Assembly (NCBI GenBank): GCA_036583965.1
Contig: JAZBQD010000027.1
Location: 23,381,001 to 23,445,000 of the forward strand
DNA length: 64,000 nucleotides
From: Prunella strophiata
Lineage: Eukaryota; Chordata; Aves; Passeriformes; Prunellidae
Direction of reading: 5' to 3'
Position numbers and translations under genes: made by a program
Notes under the pieces: model-generated
The model's database searches: none
Seen by the model: the letters and a program-made list of their open reading frames with translations, nothing else
What the model was told of the DNA's origin: nothing
Part shown: positions 49,201-59,948 of the stretch, piece after piece
Numbering within the stretch: the stretch's first letter is position 1
Layout: each line of letters opens with the position of its first letter

Positions 49201-51116
49201 GGTAGTGTTATTCCCATAATGGAGCTGCCATTAAGTCATTTTTATGCCCAGAGGATGGTGCATGCCCCTATTAGAGTGATGTTGCTATACTGTGTCTAAC
49301 CATGGATGGATGTCAAACCAACACTCCTGAATAACTGCAGAGGACCCTGGGCAGGAAAGTTCATTAATTACAAAGTCACAGATAAAGTTCAATGCAAGTA
49401 AGTGAAGATGATACAACCAGGAGAAAAACTATCCCAACATTATTCTGGAATTATAGTCTTTCAATTGACACTCACATAGGAATGAGGTTTTAATTTTTCA
49501 ACAAATATCTCTATGAGAACATCAACTCAGTGCTCAGTAATGGTTAGAAAGCAAACTTAAAGTTAGAAATTATTGAAAACCAATGATGACTATAACAGGC
49601 AATGCTGTTATGGCAGTGCATAAATCAGAGCCTGCTTTCTCTCACGAAGCACACTGTGGAGATGGAAAAGGCACAGGGAAAGTTGCATGAATCAGATGCA
49701 CAGGACTGCTTCTGTAAAAGGAGCAGCTGAGCAGATTGGTATTTCTCTGTTTGAAAAAGAGTACAACTGAAGGCTGAATAGAGGGAGTCCTGTAGTCTTA
49801 TGACTGGAAAGGAGACAGTGAATAGACATTAATTGGTCACTGCTGCTTCCAGTACAAAGGGGGAAGGAAGAGAGAGGGGAAGAAATCAAAACAATTTGCA
49901 GAGCTAGGATCAGATCAAACATCTTTGCACAGTGTAGAATGGTGAGATATTTCTTCATACAGTATGTATTTAAGCTATGTAGCAGTTAAGTTACAAATTT
50001 CTTTCCAAAGAAATCAGCAGAAGCTAAAATACAACATGGGTTGAAAAACCATTGACAAAAGGACTAAATTAATTCCATGAGTCCCACTAAGACCAAGATC
50101 TCTGCTTCAGGACATATCTAACACAGCTTCCTTTTAGCTTTGAAAAATCACTTGAAAGTAGAAGAATATTCAGAAGACACACTGCAGTGTGCTTGCTCAT
50201 GCCTCTAGTCTACCCTGTGTTCCTGAAGAGGTTGGTCACCACCATCACAACCACAAGGTGCTGCACCAGTCTGATCTTGCTCTGACTCTATCCTTGTTTC
50301 TAGACAGAAACTCTCCAAGAGCCAGAGATAAACAGAACTAGATTACTCAGCTAGGAGCTATTCTCACACCCCAGATTTCTGACAATTCCCTTAATCTTTT
50401 AGATGTAAATTAGCTGAACAGAAAAGTGTTCAGTAGAACAGCCTGTTTTATCATTGTTTGTGTATATGTAAGAGAGAGCAAAATGGAGAGAAAAAGAGAG
50501 GGACACAAGCTGTGGACATTTTTGATAGAATAAAGGGGTCTGTGATCCCTTTATTACCAAGAAAAACTGCAGGTCAGGTCATCAGTGGGTGAATTGCTAT
50601 AGTCCCATTGCAATCAATAGAACTGCACTATTTAGCCTAGCAGAGGATTTAACCTGAGTGTTTTAGAAATGAATGGTCCTTAGATTTGCAAAAGGAGGTT
50701 GCTGACACACAGAGCTCTGCAAATTTCTTCAATTTGTTCAGCTGGTTATACATTTCACTGTAAGTCAGATCTCAGATCCACCTCCTCTCTCACCCATTAA
50801 TTCTGCTCTAAACCTGACCTTCTTTGTTCTTTGACCCTGTTTTGCCACAGTTCATAGTAATCCTTTTATTTCTGCAGCTCCATCTATCTTACAACCTCTG
50901 CTTCCTTTCTTACTTAGGTCCTCTGCACTATAAAATATCCACTGAATTTTCATGTGCTGCATAGTGTGCCAAATTGCCTCATGAAGGACACTCTATAAAA
51001 TGCTGTTCTAAAAACATTTTCAAATATAGTTTCCATATAACTAATTTTGTGCTTCAACAAGTGAGCATCAATTCTTACAAATAAGATTATTCTAATTAAA
51101 ATTCCAGCTCAAGCAG

Positions 51117-51177
51117 AAAAAAAAAAAAAAAACCCAACCCACAAAAAACCACCAACAACAAGAACAGCAAAAAAAAG
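51117..51177. repeat. A-rich low-complexity tract
   Basis: A run of 16 A residues (51117-51132) is followed by A/C-rich words such as AACCCAACCC, ACCACCAACAACAAG and another A run. It is low-complexity sequence, with no retrocopy recognised upstream. Confidence 0.85.
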
Positions 51178-51867
51178 GGATGGTCAGTGTTGGTGCTGTA
51201 CAGCTGGGAATAATTAAGTGAACATTGCATTCATGGCTTTGGAAACAAGTAGTTCACAGCAGAAGGCACTAAAGCAGTTTTCAGACTGTGTCAGTTTACA
51301 GTTTAAGCTCTCCTTATTTCAAATTTTCTTCATGTGTCAGCATGTTTTCTACATCTATTTATCACATTTTGTTTTGAGGGAAGGTGGCAGTTGGAAAGTT
51401 TTGTTGATTTGAAATATTTACTTTGCATCTTTCCTAACATAGAAAATACCACTACAGACAAACAGACTAAGATTTTCCACCTGCTACATGAAGTTCTATA
51501 ATGTGAATAAAGCAAACCAAATTGCTGTCAAATCCACCTTAATGATCCTTATTCTAACTACACCTTTTATAAAGTACTTAAAATTAGCTTTAAAAGTTAA
51601 TTTATATTTGATATGTAGGTATGTAAAAAAATGTTTGAGTAGCAGTCTTAATGGGATTAACAAATTTAATTTTAGGTTCATTGATGTTTCCATCTTCAGT
51701 GGATACCATTAGCTTTGGTGGTTCAGAAGTTTTTGCTAAGGCATAGGATTCACTGTTCTAGTAGGCACCAAGAGTGCAACATGGCCAGTGCAGGAGTGAG
51801 GGAACAGGGTGGGCAAGAGGAAAGCAGTGAGAGAGCAAACTGCATGTGTGCACAGCTCCAGAAAATG

Positions 51868-51906
51868 CAGTCCCTGGTGTAAGACAGCCCTTGAGTCCAG
51901 GGACTG
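51868..51906. repeat. Inverted repeat, 10-bp perfect arms
   Basis: CAGTCCCTGG (51868-51877) and CCAGGGACTG (51897-51906) are exact reverse complements around a 19-base loop, inside a GC-richer patch. Function is unknown and chance is plausible. Confidence 0.75.
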
Positions 51907-54159
51907 TCAGAAAATGAGCAGGGGCTTACCAGGACAATGGCATCCCTGTCTTTTCCAAAGCCTTGCAGTGCACCCCCACAAGAGGTCTCAAAGCCCCCCC
52001 TTTCCTCTGCTGTGAAAATTCAATTATTCACTCTCTTGTGAATTCATTTTCTACAAAGTGCAGCCCTGCAACCTGCCCAGCTGTGTGCTACAGGGAAGCA
52101 CACACACACCTGGGAGGACAGCACCAGGAGTAATTCAGATAACAGTAACAGTGCCCCTGCTTCAGCAGCAAGGAATGCCTGAGCTAATTAACCCCATTGC
52201 TTCTCAGTAGGATAAATGAGCCTCTGCAGAGCTCTGGCAGCTTTTCTGCCCCTCATTCCAGGGGGAGGCCTGACCAGCAGGTCCTACAGAGGCTAGACCC
52301 TGAAACACAATCAACCAATTGTGATTTCAAGTGATATGAACCAGCTTTTATGAAACACAAAGATTCATTTCTTTAAAATGCAAAACCTGGTATAAAATCA
52401 CTGAAACAAGCCTAGCTTATTATTCTTCTAAGGGCTCACCAACCCCTCACAGTGCTAAAGCATCCCATGCTGATTCGTAGTCATTGTCAATTCTGGAAGC
52501 AAGGTGAACCATCCTACCTAATCCTTGTTATCTTAGAAGGTCAGCATTTGCTTTCCCATCTATGTTACTGTTTTCCCCTTTTAAGTTCTAGTAACTGTGT
52601 TTTATAAGCTCCTATTCATTCAAATGCACACTACAGCACAGGTTCTGTTACACATCAGCTGACAATTTATTACATTTCCAAATACCAGTTCAGGTACTCA
52701 ATATCCTGGACAAATTGGCAGTTGTCACTTCTTCCAAAATCTGGTTGTAAAGGGCAAACACGTTCATAGAAATCCAATCATATGGCAGCCACCTGGCACT
52801 ATTATTCCTTTTTGTACTTACTGGAAACACTTCCATTAGCAAAAAAACCCCAAACATTGGTCTCTCAGACTGTGACTAGCTGGGGAGGAAGAGCAGCAAA
52901 CCAGGGAAGAAAATCAAGGAGCTCTCACTCAGTAGCTAACCATGTAGCCCTTGCATTTCAAATCATTCTAAAGATATCAAAGGTGCAAATGTAAACTTAG
53001 ACTTTTGTGGCTGCCTGCCCTTGTGAGTCTTTAGAAGATCACATTAGTGAAGATTTTGTGTGGTTTAGCACAAAGCAAAACAACTTCTGCAAATTGCAGT
53101 GATGTGGCAGCTGGGCTAACTCCCAGGTAGCTGTGTTAATGACCCCTGGTGTGTTTACCATATGTTACCATTCCCCCTGAAATTAAATTACAGTTTTACA
53201 AGAGTTTCTGCTGATTGACAGTCTTTAGCAGTTACTTGATGCAATGGATGCTTGGAACAAGGAATAATAGAATTAAATTTACATCTCAGAAAGAGCTGTA
53301 TTTTATAAACCTCTGATTATTATAGCTGAACAGTTTAACAAAGTTTAACAAAGAATAATAGCAGATTTTAGTTAATTGTAAACACAACCATGCTGATTCC
53401 ATAGAATTTTGTTTACCTTTCACTATGCTATCCTGGGTTCACAGAGGAAAAAAATATTATACAGTAGTGTGGGGATTTTAGTTAGATTTTCCAGTATTAA
53501 CCTGGCAGAGATGTGCTTCTGCACCAGGTCTCCTTGACAGAGGAGGGGCTGGAAGGGCAGGAAAACCTCCCACATTCTATCCCATTTGGGGTGGATTGCG
53601 AATTCAGCTCAATACATGTGTTGTGATTTTAGAAAATCCTGTGTGAAGCATCAATTTTACTACAGAATTGCATCATGAGATAAAGTGGGATTTAGCTTTG
53701 GGTTTTTTTAATCAACTGATGAAAACACCTGGAGCCAGGTAAATTTTAAAGCCATTTCTGCCAGCAGTAAGAAGCTTCCTACTCATTCAGACAGTGCCCC
53801 AGAGATTTGTCTCACACCTGTACTGTTTCATGTAAGTTGTCAAGAAGAAAAAGGAAAAACCAAAATATTTTACTCGAGAGTTTAACCCCTGGGTCAGATT
53901 ATAGGAGAGAAGGAGAAAAAGAATTGACTTCAACAGGTTTAAACAGCACAATAAATCTGTTCTGACAGATATTTGACAGCCATGTTTTTACCACCCTCTT
54001 TCTGTTTGAGTAGATGGAAAGGAAAGCAATGCTTATGGAAGGTCATTTTGGAACAAATAAGCAATCAAAACGATCAGAAAGCTGGTATGATTTTGTTGGA
54101 GCAGCTAAGGGCCTGTCTGTGTGGGTTTAACAGAATAGGAATGCAGGTCACTATTTACC

Positions 54160-54474
54160 TGTTGTTATAGACACAGATAAGGTTACTAGTTGTATCAACA
54201 AGCTCTGAGATGTTATCTTGCTGTAGAAATTCTCATACCTTTTCTCAAGTGTAGTTCCTCTCAAGGCTGACTCCATCTTCCTTCTTCACCACACCACTGC
54301 CAACTGATTTTTGTCCCCTCCTTTCTTGCTAGTCCATCCTTTTATATTAATCAGTGTCATTGGATGTACCTGTGCCCTATTAAGAGCACACCTGTTCCAA
54401 ATCTTTAGTGATTAGAACAGCTGCAACTCTTTAGGGGTGAAATTGCCCAATTGCCTTCAGCACTGCCTCCCACA
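54160..54474 (-). mobile_element. Probable solo LTR, second family (6-bp TSD)
   Basis: The plus strand runs TGTTGTTATAG...CTCCCACA over 315 bp and is flanked by TTTACC on both sides (54154-54159 and 54475-54480). On the minus strand the block opens TGTGGGAGG. It has a CCAAT box (ATCCAATGAC), then AATATAAAAGG, a good TATA box about 125 to 135 bases from the 5' end, and finishes ATAACAACA. This is the layout of a U3-R-U5 LTR. It is not similar to the other three LTRs, and no internal retroviral genes adjoin it. The boundaries rest on the duplication and the TG/CA ends; an alternative inner boundary with CCTGT (54163-54390) leaves too short a U3. Confidence 0.65.
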
Positions 54475-54480
54475 TTTACC

Positions 54481-56006
54481 TTTACAAGCTGGCAGACTAT
54501 TTACCTACATTTATTACAAATCAAGACACTAAAATACATACTTTCAAGAACTTCTTTCTCTACTAATATTAATTTACTCCTGGAAATGCAGTGCCTGGAA
54601 GCACTTCTAGGACACCTTTTCTATGCCAGGCAATTACCAACAGAAGTACATTTTAAGACAAAGTAATTCTTACTGAGTATCATTCATGAACATTCCAACA
54701 GGATGGAAACAACAATGGCATTCAGAGCAGAAGTTGTACATCCCATTAAACAACATAAACAGGATGCCCCTGTCTGTTGGTCCCTATCTTTTCAAAGCTA
54801 TGGAGCTGTAAGGATTTTCATCAGCTGATGCAAATCCAGATCCTGATCCAGACCCCTAAGAAGTTTGTTGTCATTTTAGGTTTTGCTAGCTGCATAATTT
54901 TGGGTGGAGGAAAAACAAAACATTGCCCCAAAAAAAGAAATATTAAATCATTATGGGAGAGAGAAAATTTGAAATTCATAGTGAATTCCTTCTTTTATTA
55001 CTTGAGGTAACACCCTGGTCCTACAGTGTCTGTTACAAGCATGGTGGATTAAACAGCCAGGAAGAAATGTTCTTTTTAAAAATTGCTTCTATTAGTAGAC
55101 ACAAGAAGAACCAAAAGGAGGAAGACAATAATAATCCTGCTGGGCCAAAACAAAGGTTCAGTTAACATCAAAAACCATCTCTTTACAGTTACAAGAAAAA
55201 TGCCCAGAAGACAATACAATGGAAGAACTGTGTTTGATACACAGGTGCTCTCCAACTTCCAACAATTTTCATCTCAAGGACTTCCTGATTTGAATGTTGT
55301 AGAAGACCTGGGCTGTCCAGTTCCTCTACAAGCTTTATAAGTTTCCCAATGTATTCATAGAAAGAAGAAAAGATGGTAAACATTCTAGGACTTCATAGCT
55401 AGCCAAAGTTAAAGAACAGTACAGATTCTTAAAAAAGGCAATCCTAACAGTGCTGCAACACTGACTTTTTCTTTGTAACAGCAGGAAATAAGAAAAAGGT
55501 ACGTAAGATACTGTATATAAAGTGATTTACAAGCTTTACAGGAGTCCAGGAAAATTAGATGTCCAGATCACTCTGGATTTCAGAGAGATTTAGCACACTG
55601 ACCTGCTTTGAATATTTTAATAGTATTTCTGACACTTGTGATAGCTCTTCAGGACAAGTACATGCACATCTGCTGCTGATTTCCATTTTGCTAGTGCAAT
55701 GGAAGTTTCTGCAGACATACCCAAGCTAAGTGGATGTGGAGAAGGGGACAACCTGTTTTTCTCAGTAGTGGTCCTTCCTGCTTCAGTTTAGAGCTCGTCA
55801 GTGGGACAGGGTAGCCAAGTTTCTACTACAGTGACCATTGAGAATTTTTAAGTAAAAATGCAGTTTCTGATGTTACCAAGCCATCCCTTATACACTTATT
55901 TAGGTTCCCAGGAGACCACAGACTCTACAGAACAGCACACAGAGCAAGACAGTCAGAAGTATTCTCTAAGGTGAGAGTCTGATGTCAGTACTGTTCCTGA
56001 ACTGTG
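54481..56006. other. Single-copy DNA, no gene seen
   Basis: No gene or repeat is recognised. Open frames of 70 to 85 codons are without known motifs. Confidence 0.55.
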
Positions 56007-56098
56007 ATCACAGAATAGTTCATGTAGGAAAAATAGAGTTCTTAGGTCATTGAGTCCAATGATCAACACAGCCCTGCCACGTCCTCCACTAAACCATG
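56007..56098 (-). mobile_element. CR1 LINE 3'-end fragment (minus orientation)
   Basis: The plus strand reads ATCACAGAATAGTTCATG, then GGTCATTGAGTCCAATGATC, AACACAGCCCTGCC and TCCTCCACTAAACCATG, the reverse complement of the CR1 tail and 3' UTR blocks in the right order. About 92 bp is kept with scattered substitutions. Confidence 0.85.
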
Positions 56099-58727
56099 GT
56101 TATATTTCTGTATAATAAGAGCTGGGTTTGTCACCTAATCAAATATGAACTAATATTACCATTTCTTTTCATCTTAACACTGCTCCTTTAATATTTATAT
56201 CTGAAATTCCTCTACAGTCTATCACTTTTGAGTCAGGAAAACTGGAAGAAAGAATTAAGAATAGCAAATTATGTTGTAATTTGTATCGCTTGTTTGAAGG
56301 AGAAAAAATAATTAGTTTATATAGAGTTAGAAAATTGATATCTAAAACTTTTTCATCAGACTTGGATAAAGAGAAGACATTAATTCATATTTGAAAAATT
56401 CTATATTTTGAATCATTTTTTCAGTATCACAATGACGTGTAGGACACCAATCAGTCATTTAACAACAGAAATAATTCTTGATTTTTCAAAATTATGTTTT
56501 CAAACTCACTGTGTATGTTTCCTCAAAGACTCATTAAGGGATTTGTGATGGAGACAATTTCATTTTGCTGTACTCCAAAGGCTGAAAATTTCATACAAGT
56601 GTTCCTTATGCCATATTTCAAAGAAAGATGGAACATCTCAGGGGGCTACTCTGGATCAGACTGCAGTTTACTGTATAATTGCAGCTTGTCAACTTTGTCA
56701 TCACGTCCAGTATTTAATTTTAAGCTTACACATTTCCTTATGAACAGCTTCCTAACCTTGATAACTCTATTCACTTTCTGTTGGTGGCTCTTGAGCAGCT
56801 TACAGCATAACTGAATCCAGAGTGAGTGATTAATATTTTATAACGATATCTACTGTCGCCTATTTAACATTCATAAAGTTCTGTGAATGCATCTTAAAAT
56901 GCATATTAACATTTTACAAATGTTGTGCTACTTGTAACATATATTTATATACATTTTTAATCCTTCTTAAGTCATAGAGCATTGTACCAGTATTACAAAA
57001 ACACTTGCAGAAAGTTGGTGTGTGTGCAAAAGATCACATCACAAAGCCATTTGTCGTTTGAACCTCCCATGCATATCACATTTTGGTTGATAACTCAGTC
57101 ACAGCATAAGGGAATGGTAAATTTATACAATGAAACTGACTGGAAGGTCTGATTCTATTTTATAATATCCTGGCTAACAGATTCCACGGAGCTCTGTCAG
57201 GCTGGGAAACTGCTGTGAGCCTGTGAGAAACAAGACCTAAATCAAATGATCAGCTGTGGATGATTTTCATTGCTCTTTTTCTCTCATTAAAGAAACTTTT
57301 TGTAAGGTTTGATTTAGTTCAGATTCAAAACTTTGTTTTAGGTCAACCATAGAGTTAAATTTGAAATGTCCATAACCAGCATAACTGGGAAAAAAAAAAA
57401 ACCAATTATTAAATCATATGCAGAACTTTGGGAAATGAGCAGTCAGCATAGAAAGGCTTAATATTGTTAAGAATAAAAGAGAATGAAAAACACATTTATG
57501 GGAAGAATGGAGAAAGTGACGATACCAAAGTATATTTCTACTATATGATCTTGCCTTTTTTTGTCCAAATAATGAGATAATTTTCACATCTAATATATGC
57601 AATTAGGACAAAGATATGAAAAAGTTAATCCTTGAGAAGATTTCTATCAAAAAACTTTTGACCACTATTCACCTCTCAACTCAAAGTCATGGGATCTAAA
57701 GTTGCATGAATAATTGATGCTTCAGTTCAGAGCTCTTACTTTCTCTATTTTTCTTGTCCAATGAATAATTCATTATTTTTTGCAAAGTGGAGCACTTTAA
57801 ATAGGAAAGATTAAGATAAGGCCATTTTCAAATACTCCATATCACTTGATTTGGAAAAACAATATATCTAAGTTCATGTCCCCCATCTGAACGTGGCAGG
57901 CAGCAGAGCTGAAGCCTTGTCAGGTGCTCAGAACGGTGTGTGAGTAGGAGGAACATCAGCACCTCTGCTGTATTCCTCATCATTGTGCCTGAGCCTCTTG
58001 GGCTAACACCTGTCAAACATTTCATTTGGATTGTTTTCTAGCTCTATTATCTTCTTTCACCATTTTTTTTTTCCTTGCAGCTGGGTCAAGATAGCAAAGA
58101 GTTTGTACTGCATTCAACTTTTTAATGTTGTAATCTTCAGCAGTAATTCATAAATAGTGATTTTACATGTCAATATATCATCTAATTTTTCATATTTCTT
58201 ATGAGACATTGTTGTCAGAATGACTAAATATTTGCAGTCCTTAGACTTCAAGTGTTCATTATTATTTGAAATGTCAATAAATTCATAAGATGCATAAATT
58301 TATAGGGCATTCAGAAAGATAAGACAGAAGATATTGCCTCTTAGATCAGACCCTACATTGACTGAATTCTTCTCAAGCTCTTCAAAAACAGTTTGTTTTA
58401 ATTAGAAGTTTTAATTTTGAGTCTATTTTTAAAATACTTACTTGGATTTTCCATGCCTCAAACCTCTATCATCTTTATGTATTTTCCTTTTGATAGTAAA
58501 GCTGAGATCCCCAGATAACTGAAACTTGAGCCACTTAGCATAAGTTATAATTATGTGCTCCATTTATACACAGAGAAATGGTTTGAGCAGGAAAAAATTG
58601 AAAGATTCATCCCAGATTACTTAGAGGGCACAGTCTGTACATTATTTTTAATGAACAAGCAACAGGAGCTTCAATTAAGTATCTATATCAATTTAATGGT
58701 GGTTTAAAATACTCATTGCATTCATTA
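56099..58727. other. AT-rich single-copy DNA, no gene seen
   Basis: The longest open frame is 106 codons (56494-56814 plus), not recognised. A very good pyrimidine tract plus TTGCAG lies just before 58081, with an AATAAA near 58275. The sequence between would encode at most 23 residues before a stop, so no exon is called. Confidence 0.5.
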
Positions 58728-58885
58728 GCTGATAGGCAATCAGCCTCAATTCTATAAAATTGTCAGCATATTCCTTCTTTATGGTGACAGAGAGCATCCT
58801 TATTATCAGCAGCTTTTCATTCCAGTCATACTGAGGTTTAAGTGACTGTATTGTCACAATACAGCAGCTGATAATGGTTTTTATC
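58728..58885. promoter_or_regulatory. GATA/E-box inverted-repeat cluster (candidate enhancer)
   Basis: Repeat-free sequence holds GCTGAT/ATCAGC pairs at 58728 and 58739, and a 12-base inverted repeat (58802-58813 with 58864-58875, one mismatch). Nested inside that repeat is a perfect 8-bp stem (CTGTATTG/CAATACAG, loop TCA, 58846-58864). The right arm overlaps CAGCTG (E-box) with TGATAA (GATA type), and further TTATCA words flank it. GATA plus E-box composites are known enhancer elements, but whether this is one is inference from motifs alone. Confidence 0.3.
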
Positions 58886-59907
58886 ACTACTTTAAACCTT
58901 CCTCGATCTTATCTAAATGGGTAGCCAGGGAATCTTTTTCCTCTTCTTTTTTTCCTATTTACTACACAGCAAGGATTTGCAAATCTTCAAATTTTTTTTA
59001 GTAAGTGCACAACTAAAATATTCCATCTACTGAAGCAAACTTTTAATTTGGCTCAAGTTTCACAGTCTGCAATGAGCACTTGAGCACCAATGGCAGGCAG
59101 CTACATACAGAGAGAGTCCAGGAAGAGAATTTGAGAAGGAGTGGCCCTTGTGACACCAAGTTTTACTGCTCAGGTGTTCAAAATAATGAACATTGCACTT
59201 GAATTGGCTTTCCATTTAAAGCATGCTTTTCATTATTCACCCATAGCAGGTCACCCCAACAGCTCCACTCCTGTCTGCCCCTGAGACAAATCACTGCAAT
59301 GTTGCTGATGGATTGAAGCTTGGCATTAATATTCATCTCCTGGATGGCTCTTTTTGAAGATTCCCAGCAGCCAACCCACACAAGGAACTCCCCTGAGCTC
59401 TCAAGTACCCTTTTATTGAAAAAAGTTTACACACTTCATTCATACTGTGAAACTCTGAGGGGAGGGAAAATTAGCAGGAAACTGTTACAGGTTCCTGAAA
59501 TGTGACTGCTTGTTAATTGAGGGCTAAATGAAAATCCACTTGATGAAACCCTTTTTATTAAGTTCAACAGACTGATTATAAAATTATAAAATGCCCTTAA
59601 AATCTACACATTCATGCCTTTCCTGAAGTGACTCTCTTTCATCCTCCTTTACAGCAGATTCCTGTTAAACACAAGACATCTGTAACTTGAAAGAATGGAG
59701 AGCATATGAAGAAAATAAAAAGCATTATTTTTCTCCTTTCCTCTCGCTTCCTTCTTGGAAGAAGTCACTGAATAGGAAAGTGAATTTAATTTTCTTTCCT
59801 TTATTCCATTGCATTACACAGTGCATTACCATTATAGTATGTACAGGTTTGTTTCCATCAACAGGAAACTCTTCCAAAGCATGAAAAAAAATGGAGCTAC
59901 ACTTATT

Positions 59908-59948
59908 TTAGGGTATCCCTAAGCTCACCTAAACTGCCCTAACCCTAA
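59908..59948. repeat. Short telomere-motif cluster
   Basis: TTAGGG (59908-59913), CCCTAA (59917-59922) and CCCTAACCCTAA (59937-59948) lie within 41 bp. The first two form an inverted pair around TAT. It is too short to be a real interstitial telomeric array. Confidence 0.5.

Larger units (their letters stand above)
44872..54153. other. Single-copy DNA, no gene seen
   Basis: No exon, RNA gene or clear transposon is recognised over 9 kb. The longest open frame is 129 codons (48910-49299 plus), with no known motif. The interval 51780-52290 is GC-richer and contains a 10-bp hairpin. The stretch 53460-53600 is also GC-richer and unassigned. Poly(A) tracts at 46204 and 51117 are listed. Confidence 0.5.

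Noticed and set aside
36355..50878. Several pyrimidine tract + CAG sequences (for example near 36355, 46701, 47629, 50878) as splice acceptors
   Set aside because: Such sites arise often in T-rich DNA. None is followed by a frame with recognisable coding content and a donor site.
54158..54395. CCTGT flanks at 54158 and 54391 as the duplication of a 228-bp LTR
   Set aside because: This leaves only about 45 bases before the TATA box. The TTTACC pair farther out gives a better 6-bp match, TG/CA ends and a normal U3 length.
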